From Actinocrispum wychmicini (GTDB lineage Bacteria > Actinomycetota > Actinomycetes > Mycobacteriales > Pseudonocardiaceae): DNA of 64,000 nucleotides. The stretch spans positions 62,001 through 126,000 of the forward strand of contig NZ_SLWS01000010.1 in the NCBI RefSeq assembly GCF_004345645.1, given 5' to 3'. The notes beneath the pieces were generated by a model. The model did no database searches. It worked only from the letters and a program-made list of their open reading frames with translations, and was not told where the DNA came from. Shown in pieces: positions 49,917 through 59,082 of this stretch; within the stretch, counting starts at the first letter, position 1, and each line of letters opens with the position of its first letter. The position numbers and the translations under genes are program-made.

Positions 49917-50693
49917 GTGCTTGGCTTTTCGTTCAACTCGCTCACCGCGTTCGTCGCGTACGTGGCTTCGGTCGTCGGGTCCGCACTCGGGCTGCTGTGC
50001 ACGTCACGGGCCCGGATCGTGCGGGGCAGCGCACGGGCGCGGTGGCTGGTGCTGGCCGCCCTGTCGATCGGCGGAACCGGGATCTGGGTGATGCACTTCA
50101 TCGCGATGCTCGGTTCCACGGTGGACGGCACACCACTGCTCTATAACGTTCGGGTCACCGTTCTGAGCATGATTCTGGCCGTCCTCGTGGTGGCCGTCGG
50201 GGTGTTCGTGGTCGGTTTCACCGAAGGGCTCGGCTGGATTGTCGTCGGTGGCGTGTTCACCGGCGCGGGCGTGGCGATCATGCATTACGTCGGAATGAGC
50301 GCCATCACCATGTACGGCGAAATTCACTACAGCGCGGGGCTGGTGGTCGCCTCGGTGGTGATCGGTGTGGTGGCGGCGACCGCCGCGCTGTGGGCGACGG
50401 TCAACATCCGGGGGGCCGGGGCGATCCTGGTGGCCGCCCTGATCATGGGCATCGCCGTGAACGGCATGCACCACACCGGGATGGCGGCGGCGCACGTGCA
50501 GCTGCACAGCCCGACGGGTGCGTTGACCGGGATGTCCGGACAGGACCTGCTGTTCCCGCTGATCGCCGGCATCGGCTTCATCACGATGGTGACGCTGTCG
50601 ATCGTCGTGCTGTCGCCGAGTGAGAAGGAAATGGCGGAGGAGGCGGCGTTGCAGGACCGCATCACCCGCGCACTCGGGTCGAACGCACGTTGA
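49917..50693 (+). CDS. MHYT-domain integral membrane protein
   Basis: 258 residues from GTG 49917 (GGGGAG six bases upstream). Seven to eight membrane helices contain three copies of the MHYT-type motif: MHFIAM, MHYVGM and MHHTGM, proposed to bind copper and sense oxygen, CO or NO. No GGDEF, EAL or kinase domain follows, only a short polar tail (SPSEKEMAEEAALQDRI). Stand-alone MHYT proteins are common in actinobacteria; role unknown. Confidence 0.88.
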   Translation: MLGFSFNSLTAFVAYVASVVGSALGLLCTSRARIVRGSARARWLVLAALSIGGTGIWVMHFIAMLGSTVDGTPLLYNVRVTVLSMILAVLVVAVGVFVVGFTEGLGWIVVGGVFTGAGVAIMHYVGMSAITMYGEIHYSAGLVVASVVIGVVAATAALWATVNIRGAGAILVAALIMGIAVNGMHHTGMAAAHVQLHSPTGALTGMSGQDLLFPLIAGIGFITMVTLSIVVLSPSEKEMAEEAALQDRITRALGSNAR

Positions 50694-50742
50694 GCCAGCC
50701 TGGCATACGGCGGTTCAACATCAATGCGCCTACCCTCGGGGG

Positions 50743-51870
50743 ATGACGACGATCCGGGGCGGGCGCCTCACCTCTCGCGACGGTGGGCTGCTGCTGTTCC
50801 GGGTCGGCGGGGTGCCCGTGGTGCTGGCGCCGTCGTGGTGGATCGGGTCGCTCGCGGTGGTGCTCCTGTACGCGCCGCTGGTCAACAGACTGCTGCCGGG
50901 CGTGAACGACACCAGCGCGTTCCTGCTCGCCGCCGCGTTCGCGGTGCTGCTCGGCGCGTCCGTCCTCGCGCACGAACTGGGCCACTGCGTGGTGGCCCTC
51001 CGGTTCGGACTGCCGGTGCGGCGGGTCAGGCTGTTCCTGCTCGGCGGGCTGTCCGAAGTGACCAGAACGCCACGGAAGCCGGCACACGAAGGCCTGGTGG
51101 CCGCGGCCGGGCCGGGGGTGTCGATCGTCCTGGCCGCGCTGTTCGGGGCGACCCTCCTGGTGATCCCGCACGACGGCGCGCTCTGGGTGCTGCTGCTGGA
51201 ATGCACGGCCGCGAACATCGCCGTCGCCGTGTTCAACCTGCTGCCCGGACTTCCCCTGGACGGCGGGCGCATGCTGCGGGCCGGCGTCTGGGCGCTGACC
51301 GGACGACGTTCCCGGGGCACCACCGCGGCGGCCGTCGGCGGCGGTCTGGTCGCCGGAGCCCTGCTGGTGTGGGCGTTGTTCGGGCTCGCCGACGACAGCA
51401 CGGACAAGTGGCTGCGGCTCGGTGTCTGCCTGATCACCGCGTGGTTCGTGGTCGCCGGCGCCACCGGCGAGTTCGCCGCCGAACACCGCCGGACCTGGCC
51501 GGACGGGCTGCGGCTGGCCGATCTCGTCCAGCCGGTGCTGCAACTGCCCGCGGAGAGCCCGGTCAGGGACGCGCTCGGCGCGTCCGCCGGACGTGGTGTC
51601 GTGCTCGTGCGCGCCGACGGGGTGGCGGCCGGGCTGCTCGACCGGGACTCGGCCGAACGGCTGGCCCTCAGTTCCCCGTTCGCGCCAGCCGAGCGGGCCG
51701 CCGAGCCGATCCGGCCGGAGACCGTGCTGCTCGACTCCGAGCCCGGCGAGGAGATCATCGACCGGGTCAGCGAGACCGCCGCGTGGCAGTTCCTGGTCGT
51801 GGACGCGGAGGGCCGGCCGTCCGGTGTGCTGCGCCGCGAGGACCTGAAAGCGGCCCTGCGTAACGCCTGA
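50743..51870 (+). CDS. Site-2 protease-family zinc metalloprotease (M50)
   Basis: 375 residues, with six to seven membrane helices. The zinc site HELGH is at 77-81 and the third ligand Asp near 172 in NLLPGLPLDGGRM. The C-terminal region (about 245-375) resembles paired CBS domains (ADLVQPVLQLPAESPVRDAL, EIIDRVSETAAWQFLVVDAE). It cuts membrane-embedded substrates such as anti-sigma factors; the CBS part may sense nucleotides. ATG follows CTCGGGGG, directly before the start. Confidence 0.92.
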   Translation: MTTIRGGRLTSRDGGLLLFRVGGVPVVLAPSWWIGSLAVVLLYAPLVNRLLPGVNDTSAFLLAAAFAVLLGASVLAHELGHCVVALRFGLPVRRVRLFLLGGLSEVTRTPRKPAHEGLVAAAGPGVSIVLAALFGATLLVIPHDGALWVLLLECTAANIAVAVFNLLPGLPLDGGRMLRAGVWALTGRRSRGTTAAAVGGGLVAGALLVWALFGLADDSTDKWLRLGVCLITAWFVVAGATGEFAAEHRRTWPDGLRLADLVQPVLQLPAESPVRDALGASAGRGVVLVRADGVAAGLLDRDSAERLALSSPFAPAERAAEPIRPETVLLDSEPGEEIIDRVSETAAWQFLVVDAEGRPSGVLRREDLKAALRNA

Positions 51871-51928
51871 TCACAGCCGGGTGACACGATACTGGCCGGA
51901 TCACGAGGGTCAGAGGAGACGTGCGCAG

Positions 51929-52762
51929 GTGTCGGTGAGCAGGGCGAGTGGCCCGTTCCGCAAGGGTGACCGGGTACAACTGACCGACCCGAAGGGCAGG
52001 CACTACACCCTGGTCCTCGAGGACGGCGGCCAGTACCACACCCATCGGGGCGCGTTGAACCACGATGACCTGATCGGCGCGCCCGAAGGCTCGGTGGTGA
52101 CGTCCGTCGGCGGCACGTCCTTCCTCGCGCTGCGGCCGTTGCTGCCGGACTACGTGCTGTCGATGCCCCGTGGCGCGCAGGTGATCTACCCCAAGGACGC
52201 CGCCCAGATCGTCATGTGGGGCGACATCTTCCCGGGCGCGCGGGTGCTTGAGGCCGGCGCCGGCTCGGGCGCGTTGACGTGTTCGCTGCTGCGGGCGGTG
52301 GGGGAGACGGGCAGCGTGACGTCCTACGAGGTCCGCGCCGACCACGCCGAGCACGCGCAGCGCAACGTCCTGCAGTTCTTCGGTGAGCAGCCGCCGAACT
52401 GGACGCTGACCGTGGCGGATCTCGCCACCCACACCGGCGAGGTCGACCGGGCGGTGCTGGACATGTTGGCGCCGTGGGAGATGCTGGACATCGTCAAGGA
52501 AAGCCTGATCCCCGGCGGGGTGCTCGTGGTGTACGTCGCCACGGTCACCCAACTGTCCCGGGTCACGGAGGCGTTGCGGGAACAGCAATGCTGGACCGAG
52601 CCGCAGTCATGGGAGACGCTGCACCGCCCGTGGCACGTGGTCGGCCTGGCCGTCCGCCCGGATCATCGGATGGTCGCGCACACCGCGTTCCTGCTGACCG
52701 CCCGCCGGCTCGCGGACGGCGTTGTGGCGCCAAGGGTTCAGCGCCGGTCGGGCAAGGGCTAG
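51929..52762 (+). CDS. trmI: tRNA (adenine-58-N1)-methyltransferase TrmI
   Basis: 277 residues. Uses SAM to methylate A58 in the T-loop of tRNA. An N-terminal OB-like part (GDRVQLTDPKGRHYTLVLED) is followed by the Rossmann methyltransferase domain: IYPKDAAQIVMWGDIFPGAR, motif I VLEAGAGSGALTCSLLRAVG, DLATHTGEVDRAVLDMLAPW. Closely similar to M. tuberculosis Rv2118c over its length. GTG 51929 is chosen over GTG 51935. The 3' end overlaps the convergent anchored protein by 4 bp. Confidence 0.95.
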   Translation: MSVSRASGPFRKGDRVQLTDPKGRHYTLVLEDGGQYHTHRGALNHDDLIGAPEGSVVTSVGGTSFLALRPLLPDYVLSMPRGAQVIYPKDAAQIVMWGDIFPGARVLEAGAGSGALTCSLLRAVGETGSVTSYEVRADHAEHAQRNVLQFFGEQPPNWTLTVADLATHTGEVDRAVLDMLAPWEMLDIVKESLIPGGVLVVYVATVTQLSRVTEALREQQCWTEPQSWETLHRPWHVVGLAVRPDHRMVAHTAFLLTARRLADGVVAPRVQRRSGKG

Positions 52763-53214
52763 GCGCCCAGTCCGCAGACCCGCCAGGAGCCGCTTTCCTT
52801 GACCAGGGAGTAGTTCTCGTCCTCGGACGTCGGCTGCGTGCCCGGCGCGGAGATCTGCGAGACGACGGTGAAACTGCCCTTGTCGCCGTCGGTCTTGACG
52901 TCCTTGACCGACATCCGGAACCGCGGCTCGCCGTCGACCGGGTTCTCCTTGACCGAGAACGCCTCCTTGATGCCGTCCATGTCGGCCGCGCACACGAACG
53001 GCGCGAAGTCCGACGCCGACACGTCCCGGCCGGACGAGTTCAGGCCGCGCTGGTAAACGTCCACAAAGGACTGGGCGGCCCGGTTGGGGTCGTCGGTGCC
53101 GCCGTCGCCACGGGTCAGCAGCAGGATGCCGACACCGCCGACGATCACGATGAGTGCGGCCGCGACGATCACCAGGATCCGGCCGTTGCGGCGGCGGCTG
53201 TCCTCGGTCGTCAT
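52759..53214 (-). CDS. Membrane-anchored protein 1 of 5 (NTF2/DUF4878-like)
   Basis: 151 residues. One N-terminal membrane helix (RILVIVAAALIVIVGGVGIL), then an outer domain of about 105 residues: AAQSFVDVYQRGLNSSGRDV, FVCAAD, MSVKDVKTDGDKGSFTVVSQ and ending SGSWRVCGLGA. Two cysteines can pair. The pattern (helix, Cys, sheet ending GxWxVC) recurs in the next four genes. ATG 53214 overlaps the upstream stop (ATGA). Function unknown; position corresponds to lppK of mycobacteria. Confidence 0.82.
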   Translation of the reverse strand: MTTEDSRRRNGRILVIVAAALIVIVGGVGILLLTRGDGGTDDPNRAAQSFVDVYQRGLNSSGRDVSASDFAPFVCAADMDGIKEAFSVKENPVDGEPRFRMSVKDVKTDGDKGSFTVVSQISAPGTQPTSEDENYSLVKESGSWRVCGLGA

Positions 53215-53882
53215 GACGGAATGCCTGAGGACGACGTGGTCGACGAAGTGTCAGGCGTGCCCTCCGAGGACGAGGACGGCGGTGTGCTGCCGTCCGATGT
53301 GGACGGTGACAGTGTGTTCGTGCCGGACGCCTTGGGGATCCGGAACACCACGTCGCACACCTTCCACTGACCGTCCTCTTTGAGCAGTTGGAAGTCCTGG
53401 TCGGTGCGCCGGTCGGCGATCGCGCCGGTCAGCGTGGCCACCCCGTTGTCGCCGTGGATCCGCACGTCCCGCACGGTCATCTGCAGCCGCGCGTTCGGCA
53501 CCGGCGTGACGGGTCGGTTGATCTCCTTGTTCTGCCGGTCCTGCCATTCCTGGTCCAGCGCGTCCTGCTCGCGGGTGCACAGCAGCGCCTTGACGTCCGA
53601 CTCGGACAGCGCGAACACGCCGTCGTTGCGCGCCTGCCCGAAAAGCACCGCGAACTTCTCGGAGACGGCACGCGCGTCGGCCGTGTCCTTGCGCAGCGCC
53701 ACTTCCTGCGGGCTGCCGTTCGACGCGACCGCGATCAGCGTGACACCGCCGCCGACCACCACGACAACGGCGGCGGCGATGGCGATCGTCAGCTTCCGGT
53801 TGCCGCGCCTGGCCGGCGGGCCGACGTCCGGCGTGGGCGGTTCCTGCTGGTCGCTGGGCTCTGGTGGCTCGGACGGGACCAT
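53211..53882 (-). CDS. Membrane-anchored protein 2 of 5
   Basis: 223 residues from ATG 53882 (GTG 53888 possible; no clear ribosome site). A Pro/Glu-rich cytoplasmic tail is followed by a membrane helix (LTIAIAAAVVVVVGGGVTLI), an outer domain with ALLCTREQDALDQEW, MTVRDVRIHGDNGVATLTG and the shared ending DGQWKVCDVVF, and a Ser/Thr-rich tail of about 35 residues. Two cysteines as in its relatives. Function unknown. Confidence 0.8.
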   Translation of the reverse strand: MVPSEPPEPSDQQEPPTPDVGPPARRGNRKLTIAIAAAVVVVVGGGVTLIAVASNGSPQEVALRKDTADARAVSEKFAVLFGQARNDGVFALSESDVKALLCTREQDALDQEWQDRQNKEINRPVTPVPNARLQMTVRDVRIHGDNGVATLTGAIADRRTDQDFQLLKEDGQWKVCDVVFRIPKASGTNTLSPSTSDGSTPPSSSSEGTPDTSSTTSSSGIPS

Positions 53883-53916
53883 GCGCACACCGTATCCGTA
53901 CGCTGTGAAGTCACTG

Positions 53917-54408
53917 TCACCCCGCCCCGCCGAACCGGGGTGGGTCCAGCCCGCACAGCGTCCACTGGTCGCCGCCGCGCTGGATGCGCATCTTCCCGTC
54001 GCCCGTGGCGCCCTGGTAGCGGATCCGGATCGCGGCGACGTACCCGTCGGCGAACGGGGTGACACTGTTGAGCGTGACCTCCACCGGGGTGCTCCGGGTG
54101 CCCGGCGGCGCGGCCGGGTCGAGCGGTGGCAGCGCCGCGATCAGTTCCCGCCGGCCGGTGTTCTTGCCCTGCGTGCATGTGAGGTCGATCACGCCGGTCA
54201 GGTCCTTGGCGTTCAGCCGGTCCACCACGGTCCTGGCCAGTGCCTCGGGCGACCCTTCGGCGCCCGGCAGCGGCGCGGGATCGGGTGGGATCTGGCGACC
54301 GGACGTGTGGAAGTACACGGCGGCGCCCACCCCGCCCAACACCATGCCCACGATGACCACGGTCACGGCCGTGGTCCTGCGTCTGGCGGGTGTCGGCACC
54401 CGCCCCAA
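53917..54408 (-). CDS. Membrane-anchored protein 3 of 5
   Basis: 163 residues from TTG 54408; GTG 54399 would remove three residues and is equally likely. One membrane helix (AVTVVIVGMVLGGVGAAVYF), then an outer domain with PEALARTVVDRLNAKDLTGV, IDLTCTQ, VEVTLNSVTPFADGYVAAIR and the ending GDQWTLCGLDPP. It starts 4 bp after the stop of the fourth member, so translation is probably coupled. Confidence 0.78.
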   Translation of the reverse strand: MGRVPTPARRRTTAVTVVIVGMVLGGVGAAVYFHTSGRQIPPDPAPLPGAEGSPEALARTVVDRLNAKDLTGVIDLTCTQGKNTGRRELIAALPPLDPAAPPGTRSTPVEVTLNSVTPFADGYVAAIRIRYQGATGDGKMRIQRGGDQWTLCGLDPPRFGGAG

Positions 54409-54412
54409 GGTA

Positions 54413-55114
54413 CTAGTAGCTCGTCCGGGTGGTGGGCCGCGAGCTGGAACTCGACGAGGACCCCATGTTGGCGTTCTCCACGCACCACTTGCCCGCCTTC
54501 TCCGACATCCGCAGGCTCAGCGGCAGCGTGGTGGACCGGGCGCTGCTCGCTTCGGTCACCTTCAGGTTCAGCCGGGCCGACGCCGCCGACGTCCCGGAGT
54601 GCGTCACCTTGCCGGCCAACGTGGCCTTGATGGTGATGTCCTTGGGCGCTTTGTCCAGTTCGAACGCCGGTGTGGACGACTTCTTGTCACACAGCAGCGC
54701 CTCGGCCGCCCGCGAGTCCTTGTTCTCGACCGCGTCGATCACCTTGTTGACCAGGTCCTCGGGCGTGCCGATGCCGGCGTCCGCGGAGTTGCTCGTGGTC
54801 GTGCCGCCGGCGCCGTTGTCGCTGCCGTTGCCGCTGAGCAGCACGATCGCGGTGACACCGCCGCCCACGACCAGCACGCCCGCCGCGACCAGGGCGACGA
54901 TCAGCCCGGTCTTCTTCGGCGGCTGCGGGGGATAGCCGTAGCCCTGCGGCCCCTGCGGCTGCCCGCCGTAGCCGTACGTCTGGTCGTACCCCCCGTACGT
55001 CGGCTGCTGCTGGGGTGGTGGTGGCGGCTGCTGCCCCCAGCCCGGCTGCTGTGGTGGCTGCTGCCCGTACGGGTTGTTGCCGTACGGGCCTGGATCCTGC
55101 GGCGGGTAGGTCAT
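54413..55114 (-). CDS. Membrane-anchored protein 4 of 5, PQGY-rich tail
   Basis: 233 residues from ATG 55114 (GGGGAC upstream). A Pro/Gln/Gly/Tyr-rich cytoplasmic tail of about 65 residues precedes the membrane helix (TGLIVALVAAGVLVVGGGVT). The outer domain has EDLVNKVIDAVENKDSRAAE, ALLCDKK, ITIKATLAGKVTHSG and KAGKWCVENANM. A Ser-rich end follows. Low-complexity tails of this kind can drive clustering at the membrane; function unknown. Confidence 0.82.
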   Translation of the reverse strand: MTYPPQDPGPYGNNPYGQQPPQQPGWGQQPPPPPQQQPTYGGYDQTYGYGGQPQGPQGYGYPPQPPKKTGLIVALVAAGVLVVGGGVTAIVLLSGNGSDNGAGGTTTSNSADAGIGTPEDLVNKVIDAVENKDSRAAEALLCDKKSSTPAFELDKAPKDITIKATLAGKVTHSGTSAASARLNLKVTEASSARSTTLPLSLRMSEKAGKWCVENANMGSSSSSSSRPTTRTSY

Positions 55115-55237
55115 GTTCGTCCCCGGTGAGAAGTCGTGTGCCGTGGTGACGTTAGGCGAAACGGTTGGACCGCACTTGGACTTTTTGAGAAAGTCATCGG
55201 ATTGACGCAACTTCACCCAAACGTGACGATCCGTGAC

Positions 55238-55270
55238 AGAAGGCCCTGAACCGTCGGTTCAGGGCCTTCT
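55238..55270 (-). terminator. Terminator hairpin after the fifth anchored-protein gene
   Basis: Perfect 15-bp stem AGAAGGCCCTGAACC / GGTTCAGGGCCTTCT with loop GTC. It sits 14 bp after the stop of the 55284 gene on the minus strand. No T-run follows, as is common in actinobacteria. Confidence 0.7.
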
Positions 55271-55283
55271 GGTGGTTCGACCG

Positions 55284-56006
55284 TCAGTTGCCGCCGGTCA
55301 GGCCGGACACACACCAACTGCCGTTCTGCTTCTTCAGGTTCATCCCGCCGTCGCCGGACTCGGTCTGGCCGTCCTGGGTGATGGTGTACTTCACCTTCGC
55401 CTTCGCGGTTTCCCCGGTCTCCGTGACGTCACCGAGCGTGACCTTGATCTGCATGCCGGCCAGCTGCGCCTGGTCCATGATCGAGGAGGAGCCCGCGGCG
55501 CCGTTCTGGTTGCAGCTGACCTTCTTCATCCCGTCGACGTCCTTGGAGTTCAGGGCGTCGACCGCGGTCTGCGCGGCGCCCTTGGCGGTGCTGGTGCTAC
55601 CGCCGCCCAGGACGAAGATCAGCACGACCACGACCGCGACGACCACCACGCCACCGCCGACCAGGATCCACGGCAGCGGGCTCTTCTTGCCGGGTGGCGG
55701 CGGGAAGCCGCCCTGGCCGGGCGGGAATCCGGGCGGCGGGCCGTAGCCGCCGGGCTGGCCCTGCGGGTAGCCACCGGGCTGGACCGGCTGCGGGCCGGAC
55801 TGCGGGAACGCGCCCCCTGGCTGCGCCTGCTGCGGGCCGGACGGGGGGAACGCGCCGCCTGGCTGCTGCGGGTAACCGCCGGGCTGTTGCTGCGGGTAGC
55901 CGCCTGGCTGCTGTGGGTATCCACCGCCGGGCTGGCCGTACCCCGGCTGCTGGCCATAGCCGGGCTGCTCGCCGTATCCACCCGGCTGCTGCGGTGGTTG
56001 GGACAT
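55284..56006 (-). CDS. Membrane-anchored protein 5 of 5, long PQGY repeat tail
   Basis: 240 residues. The first 105 form a repeat of GGYPQQP / QPGYGQ / PGGAFPxSGP units. A membrane helix (PWILVGGGVVVVAVVVVLIF) and an outer domain follow: AAQTAVDALNSKDVDGMKKV, SCNQN, MQIKVTLGDVTETGETAKAK and NGSWCVSGLTGGN. The same domain as its four neighbours, so they arose by tandem duplication. It is separated from the others by its own terminator. Confidence 0.83.
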   Translation of the reverse strand: MSQPPQQPGGYGEQPGYGQQPGYGQPGGGYPQQPGGYPQQQPGGYPQQPGGAFPPSGPQQAQPGGAFPQSGPQPVQPGGYPQGQPGGYGPPPGFPPGQGGFPPPPGKKSPLPWILVGGGVVVVAVVVVLIFVLGGGSTSTAKGAAQTAVDALNSKDVDGMKKVSCNQNGAAGSSSIMDQAQLAGMQIKVTLGDVTETGETAKAKVKYTITQDGQTESGDGGMNLKKQNGSWCVSGLTGGN

Positions 56007-56256
56007 TACGTTCTCCTAGCTGTGGCGATCGTGTACATGTCGCGTTTCCCCGGTGTTCGCCCAGAACGCCGTTGGACTAGTACTAGACGCACCGTAGCCG
56101 GTGTCCGGTTCCCTACTACACCGGGATGGAGCATTGAATCCCTCCGAGCGGGGGTTTCTTGACATCGACGCGCCGATCTCGACATCTGGTTGAGCTTCTA
56201 ATGTCAGTGATCACCGGTACCGTATGGGGTACGTAGTTCGGGAGGAGGTGCCGACC

Positions 56257-58062
56257 ATGCAGCACGACCGTCCCGGCAGTCGGCCTGAGGAGGCCGACGA
56301 CCACAGCGCCGATGAAGGCGCGGGCCGTGAGACTAGTCAGTCCGCGCAGATCCGATTCCTCGAAGAGGAAATCGCGCTGCTGCGCCGCAAGTTGACGGAA
56401 TCGCCTCGCCATGTGCGCCTGCTCGAGCAGAGGCTAGCGGAAGCCTCGGAACGAGTGGGACAGCTCACTGAGCGCAACACCAAGCTGGTGGACACGCTGC
56501 GCGAGGCCCGAAGCCAGTTGCTGGCGTTGCGGGAGGAGGTGGATCGGCTAGCGCAGCCGCCCAGCGGCTACGGCGTGTATCTCGCCGGTCACGAGGACGG
56601 CACGGTGGACGTGTTCACCGCGGGCCGTCGGATGCGGGTGGCTGTTTCGCCCGCCGTCGAGGTCGACACGCTCAGGCGCGGTCAGTCGGTGCGTCTCAAC
56701 GAGGCGCTCACCGTGGTGGAGGGCGGCACGTTCGAGCAGACCGGCGAGGTCTGCACGTTGCGTGAGCTGCTCGCCGCGGGTTCCGACGGCGCTTCCATCC
56801 GCGCGCTGGTGGTCGGACATGCCGATGAGGAGAGAGTGGTCTGGCTGGCCGATCCACTGGCCGACTCGCCGCTCAAACCAGGAGACTCGCTCCTGGTCGA
56901 CACCAAGTCCGGGTACGCCTACGAGCGGGTGCCCAAGGCTGAGGTCGAGGATCTCGTGCTCGAGGAGGTGCCGGACGTCGACTACGCCGACATCGGCGGC
57001 CTCTTCCGGCAGATCGAGCAGATCCGCGACGCGGTGGAACTGCCGTTCCTGCACGCCGAGCTGTACCGGGAGTACGAGCTGCGGCCGCCCAAGGGCGTGC
57101 TGCTCTACGGACCGCCCGGCTGCGGCAAGACGCTGATCGCCAAGGCCGTGGCCAACTCGTTGGCCAAGCAGGTCGCGGCGGCCCGTGGGAACGACGACGG
57201 CCAGGCCAAGTCGTACTTCCTCAACATCAAGGGTCCCGAGCTGCTCAACAAGTTCGTGGGCGAGACCGAACGCCACATCCGGCTGATCTTCCAGCGTGCC
57301 CGGGAGAAGGCCTCGGAGGGCACCCCGGTGATCGTGTTCTTCGACGAGATGGACTCGATCTTCCGGACCCGCGGCAGCGGGGTGTCGTCCGACGTGGAGA
57401 CCACCATCGTCCCGCAGCTGTTGAGCGAGATCGACGGGGTCGAAGGTCTCGAGAACGTGATCGTGATCGGTGCCTCCAACCGCGAGGACATGATCGACCC
57501 GGCGATCCTTCGGCCGGGCCGGCTGGACGTGAAGATCAAGATCGAGCGTCCGGACGCCGAGGCGGCGCAGGACATCTTCTCCAAGTACCTGACCCGCACG
57601 CTGCCGATCCACGCTGACGACCTCGCTGAGTTCAACGGGGACACCAAGGCGTGCATCGAGGCGATGATCCAGCACACGGTCGAGCGGATGTACGAGGAGA
57701 GCGAGGACAACCGGTTCCTCGAGGTGACCTACGCCAACGGGGACAAGGAGGTCCTGTACTTCCGCGACTTCAACTCCGGCGCGATGATCCAGAACATCGT
57801 CGACCGGGCGAAGAAGGCGGCGATCAAGTCGGTCCTGGAGACCAAGCAGCGGGGTCTGCGCGTGCAGCACCTGCTGGACGCGATCGTGGACGAGTTCGCG
57901 GAGAACGAGGACCTGCCGAACACCACCAACCCGGACGACTGGGCCCGGATCTCCGGCAAGAAGGGCGAGCGGATCGTGTACATCCGCACGCTCGTCACCG
58001 GCAAGAACCAGGAATCCGGCCGGGCGATCGACACGGCGACCAACACCGGTCAGTACCTCTGA
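56257..58062 (+). CDS. mpa: Proteasome-associated AAA+ ATPase Mpa/ARC
   Basis: 601 residues. Hexameric unfoldase that recognises Pup-tagged proteins and feeds them to the 20S proteasome. An N-terminal coiled coil (IRFLEEEIALLRRKL to about residue 90) binds Pup; OB domains follow; the AAA domain has GPPGCGKT (about 285-292), VFFDEMDSIF and RPGRLDVKI. The C-terminal residues GQYL provide the penultimate-Tyr motif that opens the proteasome gate. ATG 56257 follows GGAGGAGG; upstream in-frame starts lack this. Confidence 0.96.
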   Translation: MQHDRPGSRPEEADDHSADEGAGRETSQSAQIRFLEEEIALLRRKLTESPRHVRLLEQRLAEASERVGQLTERNTKLVDTLREARSQLLALREEVDRLAQPPSGYGVYLAGHEDGTVDVFTAGRRMRVAVSPAVEVDTLRRGQSVRLNEALTVVEGGTFEQTGEVCTLRELLAAGSDGASIRALVVGHADEERVVWLADPLADSPLKPGDSLLVDTKSGYAYERVPKAEVEDLVLEEVPDVDYADIGGLFRQIEQIRDAVELPFLHAELYREYELRPPKGVLLYGPPGCGKTLIAKAVANSLAKQVAAARGNDDGQAKSYFLNIKGPELLNKFVGETERHIRLIFQRAREKASEGTPVIVFFDEMDSIFRTRGSGVSSDVETTIVPQLLSEIDGVEGLENVIVIGASNREDMIDPAILRPGRLDVKIKIERPDAEAAQDIFSKYLTRTLPIHADDLAEFNGDTKACIEAMIQHTVERMYEESEDNRFLEVTYANGDKEVLYFRDFNSGAMIQNIVDRAKKAAIKSVLETKQRGLRVQHLLDAIVDEFAENEDLPNTTNPDDWARISGKKGERIVYIRTLVTGKNQESGRAIDTATNTGQYL

Positions 58063-58125
58063 TCCCAGCCCGACACGGACGCCGCGGCCACGTGATGGTC
58101 GCGGCGTCCGTTTATGTTCTGCGTC

Positions 58126-59031
58126 ATGCGCATCGCCATCGGCACCGCGGCCCTCGGCCGGCCCGCTTACATCAACCTGGGCCGGGACGGCGCACTGCCC
58201 GCGGAGCGGACGGTCGACGCCATGCGGGAAGCCTGTTTCGAGGTCCTGGACGCCGCGTACGCGGCCGGGATCCGGTGGGTCGACGCAGCCCGTTCGTACG
58301 GGCGGGCGGAGGAGTTCGTGGGCGCCTGGCTGGCGTCGCGGACCCCGCCCGATGTGACGGTGTCGAGCAAGTGGGGCTACGAGTACACGGCCGACTGGCG
58401 TGCGGACGCGGACGTCCACGAGGTCAAGGAGCACTCGCTGGCGCGTTTCACCCGCCAGTGGGCCGAGACCGGCGCGCTGTTGACTCCCGACCTCTACCAG
58501 GTGCACTCGCTCACCGCGGACAGCCCGCTGTTCACCGACAAGTCGTTGCAGTCCGCCATGGCCGACATCGGCGTTCCGCTGGGTTTCTCCACCTCCGGGC
58601 CGGAACAGGCGGACGTGATCCGGCGCGCGTTCGACCTGACGGCCAACGGGCAGCGGCTGTTCTCGGCCGTCCAGTCGACCTGGAACGTCCTGGAGACCTC
58701 CGCCGGCCCCGCGCTGGCCGAGGCGCACGGTTCCGGTGCCCGTGTCCTGGTGAAGGAGGCCATGGCGAACGGGCGGCTCGCGGTGCGCCCGCCACGGGCG
58801 GTGGCGGACATCGCCATGCGCAACATGGCCGGGCCGGACGCGGTCGCCCTGGCCGCCGCCCTCGCCCAGCCGTGGGCGGACATCGTGCTCAGCGGCGCGG
58901 CGAGCGTGCCGCAGCTGCACACCAACCTCGTGCCCGTGCCGCTCGACGACGTGGACTGGGAGCTGATGGGCGACCTGGCCGAACCGCCCGGCGAGTACTG
59001 GGCCCACCGCGCGGACCTGCCGTGGACGTAG
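58126..59031 (+). CDS. Aldo/keto reductase
   Basis: 301 residues from ATG 58126. (alpha/beta)8-type NADPH oxidoreductase: MRIAIGTAALGRPAYINLGR, GIRWVDAARSYGRAEEFVG with Asp and Tyr, TVSSKWGYEYT with Lys and LYQVHSLT with His, so the tetrad is complete. A C-terminal SGAASVPQL segment binds the phosphate of the cofactor. It lies inside the proteasome region, 63 bp after mpa, with no obvious functional link. Confidence 0.9.
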   Translation: MRIAIGTAALGRPAYINLGRDGALPAERTVDAMREACFEVLDAAYAAGIRWVDAARSYGRAEEFVGAWLASRTPPDVTVSSKWGYEYTADWRADADVHEVKEHSLARFTRQWAETGALLTPDLYQVHSLTADSPLFTDKSLQSAMADIGVPLGFSTSGPEQADVIRRAFDLTANGQRLFSAVQSTWNVLETSAGPALAEAHGSGARVLVKEAMANGRLAVRPPRAVADIAMRNMAGPDAVALAAALAQPWADIVLSGAASVPQLHTNLVPVPLDDVDWELMGDLAEPPGEYWAHRADLPWT

Positions 59032-59082
59032 GCTAGGTTTGATCACGCTCGGAATCCATGGCTGACAAGGGAAAGGCCAACC

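Noticed and set aside
55619..56080. Repeat-rich frames and short-period DNA repeats in the 55.7-56.0 kb region that look like a repeat array
   Set aside because: The period follows codons of the PQGY-rich tail of one protein. There are no uniform spacers, so it is not a CRISPR array or a separate gene.
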